A stretch of DNA of 64,000 nucleotides from Molossus alvarezi. Its lineage: Eukaryota; Chordata; Mammalia; Chiroptera; Molossidae. Location: positions 23,916,488-23,980,487 of the forward strand of contig CM073898.1 in assembly GCA_037176705.1 (NCBI GenBank), read 5' to 3'. The notes beneath the pieces were generated by a model that saw only the letters and a program-made list of their open reading frames with translations, ran no database searches and was not told the DNA's origin. The first letter of the stretch is position 1; every line of letters starts with the position of its first letter. Positions 1 to 13,214 of this stretch are shown here, in pieces. The position numbers and the translations under genes were made by a program.

Positions 1-560
1 GAACAATTAAAATTGCATAATTAATATCATGGGATTATGCACAAAGTGCACAACGGGTGATTTCCAACAACCTCGTGAGAAATCAAATCATGGTAGTGCC
101 AAACAGCGAGCGTTGGCTGTATGCCGGGCATTGTTCTAAGGCCTCCCATGCCTTCACTCACTATCCCTGCGATTTGCCGAGAGGGTTGCCATTATTATTT
201 CCATTCTACAGATCATGCCACCGAGGCATGGAGATGTCAAGTAACTTGTCCAACATCAGAGCTGGACGAGGCAGATCTGGGAATTAAACAGAAGCAGTCT
301 GACTCCAGAGTCAATCAATATACTTAACCACTTTTCTTCTGAAAATGGTGGCGTATGAAATAACCAAAGCGGGGGCATAGGGGGCTCTCTAGTAAGCGTG
401 ACAACTTATATGTGTAATTTTGCAAAGTGTATTTTCAGGATCTATTGAATGTACAAAGTCTACTAAATGCCCAATGCAAACTGCACTTTGCCCATCCATC
501 CTCCTGACCCTCTGGGCAGCCCTCCTGCCCTCACTTATGAAAGGTGATTTAAATCCATGG
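1..560. other. No feature recognised
   Basis: Unique-looking sequence. The short reading frames overlap each other on one strand and lack codon structure or splice context. I see no repeat or gene here. Confidence 0.5.
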
Positions 561-564
561 TCTA

Positions 565-680
565 TAGTCCCTGTAGCTCCCTCATCCTCTTGTTAAAGTC
601 TATTGGTCCTTCAAGTCTCAATCCAAATGCCGCCTCCTTTCTGGAGCCCTCCCTGACCTGCTCAGATAGACAGACATAGG
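565..680. repeat. Ancient L2-like fragment (tentative)
   Basis: The phrase around ccttcaagtctcaatccaaa followed by cgcctcctttctggagccct resembles a common mammal-wide L2-type fossil. It is short and diverged. Confidence 0.4.
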
Positions 681-1109
681 CTCTCTGGATGCAGAATCCT
701 GACACACCTATTCCCAGTGATGTTTTCAGTCGTTCTCATGAGGGGACACAATCCAGACATGTCATCAGGGACACAGAATGCAGGGCATGAGAACTAAGTC
801 TAGTCTGACCAAGTCTAAGTCATCTGACAGTACCAACCACTAACACTGGCACGGGTACAGTGGGAGGCAGAGATGTTTCCGGAAGAGGGAAACAGGGTTC
901 ATGAGAAAGAGAGGATCTAATTCCATCCAGACTGCCCACTCTCTCAGGTGCCCTTCTAAGGTTCAAAACTGTATGTTACAATCACTCTTTTCTAGAACCA
1001 GAATCCTCTTCGAGTCTCTATCCACAGGGTAACTCTGTTCCTTACATTCTGTTCTTGTTTTTCCGACAGAAATAACATTTCCGCTTTCTGTTTGCCTTTG
1101 TGAGTTTCG

Positions 1110-1470
1110 CTCAACAAACATGTTTTAAGCACTTATCATGTGTCAGGCACTGGGGTACAAAGATGAGTAAGACAGGGTCCCTGCCCAAGGAGCTTAGAGG
1201 CCAGTGTGGGAGAGAAACGCATAAACAGATAACATCTGACTATCAAGTGACAGGTGACAGGCAAGCGTGGGAAGTCTTCCTGGGCTGGCTTTTGCCTGTT
1301 TTAGCCAAATGAAGATGGGAAAGGTGTCCCAGCAGACAGAATGATAGGAGCAAAGGCAGGGAGGAATAAAACAGGTGACAGAATGATAGCTTCCAACTTG
1401 AGGCAGGGGGTGTCAGGAAACGAAGCTGGAGAGAAAGGCAGGGGCCAGGCCCTGGAAGGCTGTGTTGTTT
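1110..1470. repeat. Ancient mammal-wide interspersed repeat (L2/MIR class)
   Basis: Contains landmarks of a very old repeat: aagcacttatcatgtgtcag, then ggtccctgcccaaggagctt, and later a gcaggggccaggccctggaa block. Similar words recur at 14700-14850, supporting a shared ancient repeat. Family name is uncertain. Confidence 0.5.
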
Positions 1471-3475
1471 CAAGTTCTCTCCATCGCAAGTAACAGAAAC
1501 TCAAGTCACAGTTGCTCAAGCAAAGGGGGAATTTTGGGATGGAAACAGGAGGAACTCATGAACGCCAAGGTCAGGGAGACGGAGAATCAGCTAGCCCTCT
1601 CACGCCACTCCCCTCTAGAAAGATCTTCATCTGGAGATTGTTGAACCACTCTGCAGAGGGAACCAAGTAAGACTTCCCACTCAGTAAGGTCTGACCCCAC
1701 CACGAGGCAACCTCCTTCTGCAGGGCCACCAACAAACTACAAAGTTCTATTTGATCACCTTGCAAGTAATAACCTTTTGAAATTTCTTGAAGCATCAAGT
1801 TGTCTTGAAAGCTGACAGATGTAATCCACAAGTACCCAAGTTTGGAAAACCAAATGCAGGCTGACTAACAGTCTTCCTCTGTGTTGCTTAGAAGCTTTAC
1901 CCAAGAAAACCAATGACTCTTACTCGCTCAAGACTCCCGTTCAGTTCTTTTGGCCTCAAAGGCTACAAGATGTTACTTGTTTATAGGCCATTAGCTGTTG
2001 AAAACTCTGAAGACTGTCAGAGAGGTTTAGGTGCTGAATCTGGGATCCATTTCTGTTCTTCGCATGAAGGCCTGACTGAAGATAAATGTACTATTTTGAT
2101 AACCATCCATATAGAAAACAAATAAGTTTGAAAGACCATGATTTCAATACAGGCTCTGCTCTTTTTCTTTCTTATTTTAATATCCTATAATTGAAAAACA
2201 CTGAGCTTAACTTTATTCCCTCTTACACAGACTGAGCCTGTAGCAAATAAGCTGCCCAAGTAAGCAAATGCTATACTCGGCTTGGCAGCTGAGACTTTCT
2301 TATAAAAAGCACAATTCCAGCTGAATAGCTCCTTTCTGTGACTCCTCTCGTTTCACACTTCGTTGAGGTGAGCAGGGTGTATTCAGGTTAATGGCAAATT
2401 GGAAGCTGGGTTTCTCAACAAAGAGCCTTTACATGACTGCCCAGGGCACAGAAACAGGAAGGGTCTGGAAGCCATGGAACTGTGTAAACACCAAAACAAG
2501 ACCCAAAATCGTTTTCATTGTTGCTCTGACATCCCCAAGGCATTGGTAAACCTGCATCTTGATATCATGATTTTTTTTTCAATTATCTTAATATTCTACA
2601 CATTCTCCCTATAATCAGAGTGAAAGGGAGTTTCTCTCCAATCTCACTAGGGGGTCGTGTGGCATTTTAAAGCCAAAGAGAGAACAGGGATAAGTCGGGG
2701 GTTGTAAACCACTGTGGTAATGACTGTCTAAGGTACACACCAAGCAAAATAAATGAGCAGATGAAGTTTTCTGAAGGGCAAAGTAGCCGTGTAACTTGGA
2801 TTTCTCCTGAGAGAATACTCTCTTTGAACTGGGGCACTACTGAGGGTGGAAAGTCAGGGATCTTTCCAGCTCCTGTGACCTAAATGAAGGGCCTAGAACA
2901 CCCACAGGCCTGTTTCTCCCTACAGAGAGGGGGCATTCTCCTGAAAGGGAAAAATCAACCCTTTCATGCCGGTGTCATTCTAATCCTGGACAGTTAGCAA
3001 AGATCTCTGGAAACAAAATACTGGGGGAGCCATTGCACCCTCGGAGGGATCTGTCCACATGGGCAGCCAAGACTGTCCTGGAAGGACTCAAGTGTGTTCA
3101 CGAGCAGATCTGGGACATCCCTCAGAGACACCCCCCCCCCCCAAATACTTGGTCCTGCACTATGCCAGTGAGGACAAGCCAATACCACTGAGGAGTCTTG
3201 TCCATATGACTTTGTTTGCACCCCCAGGCTGGGAAGGCGAGGGAAGTTCTGGTGACAAGGGTAAAACCAATCCTAGACGTCAGCTCTGAAGTCCCAATGT
3301 GCCAAGAACAGCTTGACATTCACCATGTCACTCAATATGCACAAAATTTACGTTGTCAAATACACGTGCACTTCAACCCATTCTCCCATATTTCACTGAG
3401 AGACCTTGGTCTTGAATGACAGTCATAAGTAGGAGTCAGCTATGGGATGAACATATCTTCATAGTTGGTCACGTC
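1471..3475. other. No gene recognised; unique sequence
   Basis: Two kilobases without recognisable SINE, L1 or LTR. Contains a 12-base C run at 3131-3142. Overlapping short reading frames on both strands have no family resemblance I can name. Confidence 0.5.
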
Positions 3476-3640
3476 CTTCATTATTACTCTTCCGTTTTCC
3501 AAAGAAGGATAGTGAGACTCAAAGAGGTGAAGAAGTTGGCCAAGGTCACAATGCAGGGCCGTGAACCTGGGTCTGCTGACTCGAGCTTTGGTGCTGTCCT
3601 GCTGGGCATACGAACTGACTGTGTAGTCAACTGTCTTAAT
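3476..3640 (+). repeat. MIR SINE fossil
   Basis: Core landmarks in order: gagactcaaagaggtgaaga, then ggccaaggtcacaatgcagg, then gtgaacctgggtctgctgac. These match the MIR body (gaggttaag...aaggtcaca...gaacc). Confidence 0.75.
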
Positions 3641-4599
3641 CCACTAGGTTGTGTTGTGTCCTTGCCTGCCAAACCTATTGCTCGGTGACAAGCCCACCCA
3701 GCCGTGGCAGGAATCCCTGTTGCAGAGACACCGGCCACCGACTGCCGCTGTTTGTGCCAGAAGCCCTCGGAAGCCCTGCATCACAACAGTGTCCCCAAAG
3801 AGGTTTCTGAATGCCCCTGACCCGGCATATCCACAGTAATGCCAAGTCCTACCCCAGCAACCTGCCCCCGCAGCAAGGGGAGAACTTTTTCTTACCAAGG
3901 AGCAAAGTGCAGAAAAAAGAAGTCTCTCTTCAGATCTGTGAATGTTTACATTTAATTACACTGCCTTCACGCCCGTGCTGCCCTGAAAGCCTTTGACCTG
4001 GATGGTGGGTAGGTGTTGGCTGGGCAGATCAGCTAGTAGTGACTGCCTGGAGAAGCACATGAAGACTCTGAGGCCAAGGTCCTCAGAGAAAGAGATGCTC
4101 ACATCGATTAGTGATGTCTGTCCAGGCAGAGGCAGGGGGCAATGCCCGTCCACAGCTGCTCTTCCCCCACCCCCTCTGGTTTAAGGAGCAAGGCTGCATC
4201 TCGAAAAGCACACTTGGGGAATTCAAAGGGCGCTTTCTTAGCTTTTCCTCATGAATATGGCCTTATAAATTCACTTAAATAAATCAATTTTCTAGAAAAA
4301 AAATTAGGACGGGAGAAAATTTGTTTTACTTTCGTTTGACTCCTTTTTAAAGGAAGTTTCTAAATCAATCACCTGGAAACATTCAGGTTATGAATGTTTC
4401 TAAACCAAGAGGTCTTTGTAGTGTGTTGCTTTTGGTTGCTGGGCCCAGAATTCCCCACAGAGAACCCCACAGTCGTGTCTTGCTGTGGGCCAGGCACCGG
4501 TGGTGCTGCCCTGGGTTTGCAGGGGTGGGGATGAAGAAAAAGGGATGGAGAAACTGGCCTTCCAGAGGGGCTTCTCTGTGCCTGGCACTAGCCCGGACA
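3641..4599. other. No gene recognised
   Basis: Short frames on both strands only. Locally GC-rich near 3700-3830 but without a CpG cluster, splice pattern or family match that I recognise. Confidence 0.45.
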
Positions 4600-4715
4600 G
4601 ACTTGACTAGGATAGCAAATGTGAAGACACCATTTTTAGAGGGAAAACTGAAGACTCAGAAAAGGGAAGTAACTTGTTCCAGTGTCAAACATCTGATATA
4701 TGGCTAAAACCCAAG
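4600..4715 (+). repeat. MIR SINE fossil (partial)
   Basis: gggaaaactgaagactcaga, then aagggaagtaacttgttcca and aaacccaagtctg follow the MIR order with moderate divergence. Confidence 0.55.
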
Positions 4716-4719
4716 TCTG

Positions 4720-5329
4720 TCTCAGAAAAATATTGCTTATATAAATACAATGTAATTTAAGTAAATGCAACAAAATCATGCACCAATATTTTTTGGGGAA
4801 ACAATAGTTATTGAAGGTTTGCTCTTCATTGAAGAAAACAGAAAGCAAATAAATGTAAAAGCCATGGAATAAAATTGAGGCTATAAAAACAAGTTCAACT
4901 TGACAAATTCTCAAACACACGGAGTAAAGATGAAAGATGTCTAAAATGGGGTCAGAAATATGCAACTATTCTTTAAAATACTGTTTTAGAACTTTCAAAT
5001 ATGTATAGAAACTTCTTAAATACTAGATAAGAACAACTTTCCTAGAAGAACAAAGAAATCCTGTGCTTTTTCCTCACAAAAAAATACCTTAGGTGTTACT
5101 TGAGTTTCGGAATTAGACCAACATGTAGAAAAGTAGTGTTTCTCCTTACCCAGAGACCTACTGTCATTTTTCCCGGGTGTGAGATGTTGCAAATCCCCTC
5201 CTTGAGCTATTCGTGCAGGAGTTTGTCTGGAAAACCTGCCAGAATAGCCTTCATTTTATTCATCTTCTTAAAACAAACAAACAACAACAATAAACCACCT
5301 TGTTTTCACTGATTTTTGTTTGTTTGTTT
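4720..5329. other. AT-rich unique sequence
   Basis: No gene or recognisable repeat; ends in a short (CAAA)n/(TTTG)n-like stretch near 5270-5330. Confidence 0.45.
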
Positions 5330-7860
5330 TACATTTTGTTGATTTCTGCTCTTATCTTTTTTATTCCCTTTGTTCTGCACACTTGGGGTTTCCTTTGTTC
5401 TTCTTTGTCTAGTTTCTTAATGTGAAAGCCGAGGTCATGGAATTGAGAGCCTTCTTCTTTTCTCCTGTAGGAATTTAGTGCAATAAATGTCCCTCTACGT
5501 GCTCTTTAGTTGCACCCCACAAATTTTGGTATGTTTTGTGTTTTCACTTTCATTCAGTTCAAAATACTTTGCCACCAATATTTTTCAATAGACCTTAATT
5601 TTAGAGAAGTTTTACATTCACCACGAAACTGAGCAGAAGGAATAAGAGATTTCCTATATTACTCCCCACCACCCCCTTGTCCCCCCCAGCTACCAACATC
5701 CCACATCAGAGTGGTACATTTATTACAATTGATAAACATACATTGACACATCATTATTATCTAAAGCCCATAGTTTTCATTAGGGTTCACCCAGGTGTTC
5801 ACCCATACATTCTATGGGTTTGGACAAGTATATAAGGACATGTATCCACCACTATAGTAACATACAAATAGTTTCACTGTCTAAATTCCTCTTTGCTCTG
5901 CCTATTCATCCCTCCATCCCTGCTAGTCCCTGGAAACCACTGATCTTTTTACTGGCTCCATAGTTTCCAGAATGTCATATAGTTAAAATCACGCAATATT
6001 GTAGCCTTTTTCTGACTGGCTTCTTTCATTTAGTAAAATGCATTTAAGTTTCCACCGTGTCTTTTCATGGCTTATTTCTTTTAGTGCTGAATGATATTAC
6101 ATTGACTGGATGTATCACAGTATATCTGTTCACTGACAAGAAGGTTGCTTCCAAGTGTTGGCAGTTATGAATAAAGCGTCTATAAACATCCTTTGTGCGG
6201 GATTTTTTGTGATTGTAAGCTTTCAAGTCAATTGTGTAAATACCAAGGAGCATGATTGCTGGATTGTATGCTAAGGGTAGGTTTAGTTTTCTAAGAAACT
6301 GCCAAACTGTCTTTAAAAGTGGCTGTACCATTTGCACTCCCAACAGCAATGAATGAATGTTACTGTTACTCTATATCCATGCCACTCAAAATACTTTTTA
6401 ACTTTCTTTTGACCCTCTGGTTATTTAGAAGTGTTATTTAGTTTCCAAATACTTGGAAATTTTCCAGACATCTTTCTTTTATTGGCCTCTAATTTAATTT
6501 CACTAGTCAGTGAACATACTTTGTATGATTTGAATCCTTTTAAATTTATTGAGACTTGTTTCATGGCCCAGAATATGGTCTAACTTGGTAAGTGTTCTTG
6601 GCACCTGAAAAAAAATGTATATTCTGTTCTTGTTAGGTGGGATGTTCTGTAAATGTGAATTAGGTCCAGTTGGTTGATAGTGCTTCCTTGGTCTTCTATA
6701 TCCTGTTTACCTGTCTACTTGTTCTATCAGTTATTGAGAGAGGAGTGTTGAAATTCCAGCTACCATTATAGATTTGCCTATTTCTTCCTTCATTCTATCA
6801 GTTTACTTGAAGCACTGTTGTTAGGTGTATAAACTTTTAGGATTATGTTCTCTTGATGAATTAACTTCCATGAAATGGACTTTATTCCTAGTAGTAATCT
6901 TTTCTCTGAAATTTGTTTTTTCCAGTATTAATATAGTCACTAAAGCGTACCTTTGGTATGGTGTATCTTTTTCTGTCCTTTTACTGGTAACATATTTGAG
7001 TCTGTATACTTAACATGCATTTCTTGTATGCAGCATTTCATGTAGGTAAGGTCTCATTATTTGTATCTAATCTGTCAATGTTGCCTTTTAGTTATGGCAT
7101 TTAGACTATTTACACTTAATGTTATGACATGTATTTGGGTTTAAATATACCATCTTGATATTTGTTTTCTATTTGCCATATCTGTTATTTGTCCCCCTTC
7201 CTTTTTTGTTTTCTTTTGAATTAACTATTTCATTATTGTTCTATTTTGTATTCTTAGTTGTCTTATTAGCTATACTTTTTCTTTAAAGTGGTTGCTTTAG
7301 GTTCAATAGTATATATCTATAATTTATCCCAGTCTATCTTCAGGTAATATTATACTACTTCACATATAGTATAAGAACTTTACAATAGTATAATTCTATT
7401 TACTCTCTTCCAGTCTTTGTGTTGTCATATATTTTACTTATATATTTACTTTATAACCTTCATTATTTTTTGCTTTAAATGGTCAATTATCATTTAAGGC
7501 GATTTTAAAATAATTTTCTCTGTTATTAGCTGGCATCAATTCCATCTGGTATCAATTCCTTATGCCTGGAAGTCTTGCTTTACTATATCTGGTAGTCATA
7601 AATACATTTGGCTCTTATATGTCTTTGCCTTTATTTTTGAAAGATATTCCTACTGGGTATAAAATTTCAAGTTGACAGGATTTTTTTTCTTTTCAGTACT
7701 TTAAAGATGTTGTTCCATTGTCTTCTGGGATATCAATATAATTATAATACCCCTTAAATGCCATTGTTTACTAATCCCATCACGTGTTGTGGGTCGTTTT
7801 CAATTTATTAAAATTTCTTGTTGTTTTGGTTTTTCTTGTTTTGCTTTTCAATTAGAAGAG
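5330..7860 (-). mobile_element. Ancient L1 (LINE-1), minus strand, internally deleted
   Basis: Read on the minus strand, about 6930-6480 matches an old L1 ORF2 endonuclease region, about 6350-6065 encodes the ORF2 C-terminal tail (VQMVQPLLKTVWQFLRKLNL, PAIMLLGIY), and about 6060-5560 resembles an L1M-type 3' region. The reverse transcriptase core between endonuclease and tail is missing, so the copy is deleted internally as well as full of stops. 6960-7860 looks like further old L1 sequence of the same strand. Boundaries are approximate. Confidence 0.7.
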
Positions 7861-8098
7861 TTTTTTTTTTTTTTTAAATTGGTGGGAAACTGTCTACTGA
7901 CTATATCAGGAACTAAGTTACTTTGCAAACTTTCCACATGACATGGAAAGAGCAGTTTGGGTAAAGCAGTTTGATTTGAGGAAAGGACAGAAGAGTTGGT
8001 GTCCTTACTTTCCAAAGGTAAGGGAAATGGAGAAGGTGAGTAATACATCTCCTCAGTTACTGATCCAGGAACATTCAGATGGGATTCTAAGCAAATCC

Positions 8099-8318
8099 TT
8101 TTTTTAAAAAATATGTTTTTATTGATTTTTGAGAGAGAGAGTAAGGGAGAGGGAGAGAAACATCAATGTGAGGCAGAAACATCAGTCAGCTGCCTCCTGC
8201 ACGACCCCCACAGAGGATCAAGCCTAAAACCCAGGCATGTGCCCTAACTGGGAATCAAAATAGCAACCTTTTGGTGTGCAGGAGGATGCACAACCAACTG
8301 AGCCACAATGGCCAGGGA
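8099..8318 (-). mobile_element. VES SINE, older copy
   Basis: Reverse-strand VES: T-run, gagagaaacatcaatgtgag, gctgcctcctgcacgacccc, and terminal gagccacaatggccagggac. Diverged in the middle of the head. Confidence 0.88.
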
Positions 8319-8479
8319 CTGAGCAAATTCTTGATCCGCCTTCATTTTCCCCTCCTCATCCTTTAACATGCCATGGAAATTATGTGTGAAAAATGAGTAT
8401 TGATTTTGTTTGAACTATTCACCACTTATAATCATAGAGCATAGATTAGAGTTAGTATAGATTAGTTTTGCCTGTTATG

Positions 8480-9180
8480 TCATTTAAAGGAAAGCATACA
8501 GTATTCTTTTACATATGGCTTTTTAAGGTTCAACATAATGTTTCTGAGATTCACTCATATGTTTCATGTACTTACAAACTGTTCGTTTTCACTGCTGTAT
8601 AACAGTTCATTGTATGAATACACAAAAATGTATTTATCCATTCAATAGTTGATGAATATTTAGGTAGTTTCTGGTTTGAGGCTATTACTAATAGTGCTGC
8701 TATAAATATTCCAGAACGTATCTTTTTTTATTTTTTTAATCCTCACCAGAGGACATTTTTGCATTTATCTTCAGATAGAGCAGGAGGGAGAGAAGGAGGG
8801 AGAGAGAAACATCAATATGAGAGAGACACATCGACTGGCTGCCACCCACACAACCCCAACCGGGGCCAGGGACAAACTGCAACCGAGGTACATGCCCTTA
8901 GCAGGAACCAAACCTGGGACTCTCTGGTCCACGAGCCGATGCTCTAACTGCTGAGTCAAACTGGCCAGGACAGAGAATGTATCTTTTGATGAACATATAT
9001 ATGCACTTTATTGGATGTATGCTTAGAAGCAAAAGGACTAGATTCCATGTTATGAATATTTCAATTTGGTAGATAGATCTTGCCAAATGGTTTTCCAACA
9101 TGTTTGAACAAATTTACATTCTCAGCAGGGGTGAGTGAGATTTCTACTTCCACATTTTACTGACTTTATTACACCTAATA
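8480..9180 (-). mobile_element. Old L1 3' fragment split by a SINE
   Basis: ORF2-tail type sequence on the minus strand (for example ctgctataaatattccagaa on the plus strand) is interrupted by the VES copy at 8727-8973 and resumes at about 8988 with gccaaatggttttccaacat. Highly diverged. Confidence 0.55.
8727..8973 (-). mobile_element. VES SINE with target-site duplication
   Basis: Full-length minus-strand copy from the tail motif to ctggccagga. Flanks 8713-8726 (agaacgtatctttt) and 8974-8987 (agaatgtatctttt) match at 13 of 14 positions. Nested in old L1 sequence. Confidence 0.93.
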
Positions 9181-9668
9181 GAATAGCCCACTAAGGAAAT
9201 CTAAGATCTCTTATGAATATGCATGCTAAAGTTCTAAATAAATGATTAGCAATTGAAATACTGATTTACAAGAAAAGAATAACACATTATGACCAAGTAG
9301 ACTTTATTCCAAGGACACAAGAGTGGTTTAACGTCAGCAACTCCACACATTGTCCAGCTAGTCAACAGATTAAAGGAGAGAAACACATGACCATACCAAG
9401 AGATGCTGAAAATCATTTGATAAAATTCAGCAGTTATTTGTAATGAAATCTCTTGATAAAACAGAAAATAACTTATTTAAATAAGATTCTTCACCAAATA
9501 GCAACACAAATATTCTAAATAACTAAATACTTAAACTATTTAAACTAAAATCAGTAGCAAAAATGCCTGCTATTAACCATTATTGCTCAACACTATAATA
9601 GAGTTTTAGACAACAAAGATTCTAGAAAAGAAAAGAATCAAACATTGGAAAAAAGTTAAAATTATTTT

Positions 9669-9923
9669 ATTTTATTTTTTTTTTATCCTCACCCGAGGAC
9701 ATTTTCCCATTTTTTTTGTTCAGATAGAGTGGGAGGGAGAGAGAGGAAAAGAGAGAGAGAGAGAAACATCGACGTGAAGGGACACATCGAGTGGCTGCCA
9801 CCCGCACGACCAACCAGGGCCGGGGACAAACTGCAACCGAGGTACGCGCCCTTAGCGGGAACCGAACCCGGGTCTCTCAGGACCGCAGGTCAACGCTCTA
9901 ACCGCTGAGCCAAACCAGCCAGG
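9669..9923 (-). mobile_element. VES SINE with perfect TSD
   Basis: Full-length minus-strand copy of the cggcctgcggtcc type. The 14-bp flanks gttaaaattatttt at 9655-9668 and 9924-9937 are identical. Confidence 0.95.
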
Positions 9924-11296
9924 GTTAAAATTATTTTTGTAAGAGTCATTATATTTCTAGGGAAAGTTGCTGGAATTAATGAGAAAATTTAGTAAGTATA
10001 TATAATAAATTTTTGTATTCAAGATAAGTACACAGAAAAAAAATAGGCTTTTTATTTATAATAAGCTTTTAGAAGTGGAAATTGATTTTAAAAATCCATT
10101 CACAATGACCAAGAATACATTTTAAAAACGCAGGATTTAAATGAAGAAAACTCTCAAAACTTAATGAAGATATAGATAAGATCTGAGCAAACAAAATGAT
10201 ACGATTTTCATAATTCTTAGAAGATAACATATGTCAAATTTCCCAAAATTAATCTGTAAATTTCATGCCATTTTAACCATTAATTGGATAAAATGATCAC
10301 AAACTTCAAATGCCTGAAAATAGCAAAAAACCTTAGTAAAAAAAAAAGTCAGTGTGGGGTGGTAGAAAGCTCCATCTGGTCATTGTACTAAGTCACTGCA
10401 TACAAACATGTTATCAGTCACTGTAACAATCCATATGATATTGCCATATGTAAAGAGAACTGTAAGTGCAATAGAACAGTATATTGAGACATCTCATTAT
10501 ATGTGAAAATTTAATATATAACGAAGTTGGTATTTCAAGTCATTGGGAATATAGTTTATTTACTAAAGGGTGCTGAAATGACTGGCAAACCACTTAGAAG
10601 AGAGAAAAGTGGGATCCTTGGCTGTATTTAATACAAAAACAAATTCCAGATGGAGTAAAGACAAATTAAGAACCACTATCAACAAAACCAGCAACAAAAT
10701 GCAGAAGCCATTCTAGACTATACATGCTACCCAGGGGCGAAGACCTTAATCAATGTAGAATACTGTGAAATTTTTACATATTCACAAATGTCCATATTTT
10801 GTAAAATAACATAATGTACTTGAATATATACTGATATAAAGTTTTGAATGGGAAAAGGAATTATAAATATGGTTAACAAATTATAGATTTGGAGAAAATT
10901 TGCAAATAAGAAAAAAAGTTTATGTGCAATATACAAAGCGCACTTACAATTTTTTTTAAAAGAGTGCAAATATGGACAAAATGTTAATAAAATAAAAAAA
11001 TGAAATGAATTAAAAAAATAAAAACTTTAAATGTGAATAAAAATATAAATATGCAATTCACCTGAAGAATAAAATCCAAATGGCTAAGTTTTCTATGGAA
11101 AAAGTACTTATTAGTGTGGTCAAAAGGCAACTTATAATAGCTGGAAAAATGTTTGGAACCAAGAGTAGAAAAGTCTTTATAATATACAAAAGCTCAAACA
11201 AACTAGTTAAAAAAGCCAAACACAATAGAAACATGGACAAAAACATGAAGAAAATAAAAATAAATGTAAAAATAGAAGTAAAAATATAAATATTTC

Positions 11297-11886
11297 TGGT
11301 AGGCAGAATTCTAAGATGACCTCTAAGATCTTTTGCCCCTGGTGTTACTCCCCTGATGATGTTACATTTACAAAGTAAAGAAATTTTGCAGATGTAATTA
11401 AGGTTACTAGCCAGTTAACCTTAACATACAGAAATTATCTGGGTGGACCTGGCCTTGTCACATGAGCTCTTTAAAAGCAGAGTTTTCTCTGGCTGGTAGC
11501 GTAAGAGAATAGAGTTAAGCACAAGAAGGGTCAAATGAATCCTTGAAAGCTTTGAAGACAGTAACCACGTGCGCGGCTGGAGAACAACCTCTAGGAGCTG
11601 AGAACAATGTCTGGCGAACAGCCAACAAGGAAACAGAGACCTCCATCCTACAACCACTCTGCATCCTACACTTGCAAGGAATCAAATTCTGCCAACAAAA
11701 TGAATAAGCTTGGAAGTGAATTCTTCCCCAGAACCAGCAGTTAAGGCACACACCTTCATTTTGGCCTTACTGGACACCACAGAGCCCGATCAAGTCTGCT
11801 TGAAGTTTTAGTCCACAGAACTATAATACATGGGTCTTGTTTTTAGCTTCGAAGTTTATAGCAATTTGTTATGCAGCAATAGGGCA
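11297..11886 (+). mobile_element. MLT2-like (ERVL) solo LTR fossil
   Basis: Starts tggtaggcagaattctaaga and runs through gcagatgtaattaaggttac, gtcacatgagctctttaaaa and ggaagtgaattcttccccag to gcaatttgttatgcagcaat. This word order is that of MLT2-type LTRs as I remember them. No clear TSD; diverged. No viral genes accompany it. Confidence 0.6.
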
Positions 11887-12778
11887 CTAATTAATTAGGT
11901 AATTTAATTATGAGTGAAATCCAAATGAGCAAAGAACATATGAAAAATTGTCCAAATTTACAGTAATCAGGAAAATGCAAAAAACACTGACCAATCAGTA
12001 TACCCACTGCCAGCCCCCCCCTTTTTTAAAAATGCTAGTGGGTATACAGAGTAAGACTATTTTTATATGTTTATTGATATATATATGTCGTTCCACCCTT
12101 TTTGTGAAACAATCTGTCAATGTGTATTAAGAAAATTTGAATCTACATATCCTTCAATCAGCAACCGTACTCCAGGAACTCTTTTCCATAGAAGTGAAAC
12201 CATCATGGCCGTGAGTATGTGCACAGACAAAATTACCATAATCGTAAAAATCTGGTAACAGAGTAAATGCCCATTGATTATGAGGCTTAATAAGTCATCA
12301 TGATAGAGTATACACAGCATTAAAAATAAAAGCTATAAAACAGACTTTGAGGAATTTTCACCATATATTGTTGGGTGAGAAAAGATGCAGAGGATGCATA
12401 TAATCCCATTTATCTAAAGCAAACTGACCCACCAAAAAACAAAAATCTCACGCTTGTATTAAGATATTTAAAAGAAAGCTTTACATGTATAGACTTGTAA
12501 AGTGCTCGCAGTAATGGGTAGAAGACCAAAGCCATGTAATATTTGTGTATACATACTTGTATGAACAAGAAAGATGCATGTATCGGATTATTACCAGGTA
12601 GGTGGGGGTGAACTGGCATGGTGGGGTATTAGTTTTGCATTGTGCACTTGGTCATTTCATTTATTGCTCCTTTGTGTTCTTTTAATTGTATTATAGTTCT
12701 CCTAATTTACGTCATTCTTATAACCTGAGAAATATAAAATCATCTCCTTTCCCTGCTTTGTTTTTCCTCAGCACTTAT

Positions 12779-13214
12779 TGTTAGAAATTTAGCAGCCGCC
12801 ACGAAGGGAAAACGAACCAGAGAGGCCAACAAATGAGATAAAAACAGGTTCAGGTTTATTGGGTACACTCCGGGGGGTTCACCGACTTGGGGGACAGGAG
12901 TCCGAGAAGCCCTGCTCAATGTAGGGGCTCGCGTCTTTTATATCTGCCTGTTGCAGCTGGAATTTGTCCCTTGGGGTTTGGCCTTGGGCTTTGGCCCTGC
13001 GGTTTAACACCTGGGGGCCTTCGCCTGGGAGCAGCCTTGGGGACAAAGGGTTCACGGGAACGAGATCAGGGCCAGCAGGCCCTGGAGCGGGCGGGGCGGG
13101 GCCTCCGTGAAAGGGCTTCGGCAAACAGTTCCCGGGTGGGGTGGGAGTTGTGCAGCGGGGCAAAGGTGAGAGCCCTTTCCATCGATTCGCACCAGGCCTC
13201 AGGTCCCGTGAACA
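12779..13214 (-). mobile_element. Solo LTR of an endogenous retrovirus, with TSD
   Basis: A 436-bp GC-rich block bounded by TG...CA and flanked by identical cttat at 12774-12778 and 13215-13219 (acttat if one end base is shared). Read on the minus strand it has a TATA-like box (gatataaaagacgc, near 12937-12950), then AATAAA about 90 nt downstream near 12858-12863, then a U5-like tail ending ctaaca. That order (U3, TATA, R with AATAAA, U5) is an LTR. No internal retroviral genes are present on either side, so it is solo. Family is not assigned. Confidence 0.85.
12937..12950 (-). promoter_or_regulatory. TATA-like box of the solo LTR
   Basis: gatataaaagacgc on the minus strand, embedded in GC-rich sequence and followed downstream by the LTR's AATAAA. 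Position and order suit an LTR promoter; activity is unknown. Confidence 0.6.

Larger units (their letters stand above)
9270..12640 (+). mobile_element. Ancient L1, plus strand, interrupted by a SINE and an LTR
   Basis: Near 9290-9440 the sequence matches the ORF2 reverse transcriptase region of old L1 (phrases such as accaagtagactttattcca and ggtttaacgtcagcaa). Further ORF2-like text appears near 10590-10690 (gggatccttggctgtattta). After the LTR-like insert it continues to about 12640 with late ORF2/3' region phrases (gtaacagagtaaatgcccat). Many stops; long dead. A VES copy (9669-9923) and an MLT2-like LTR (11297-11886) lie inside. Confidence 0.65.
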
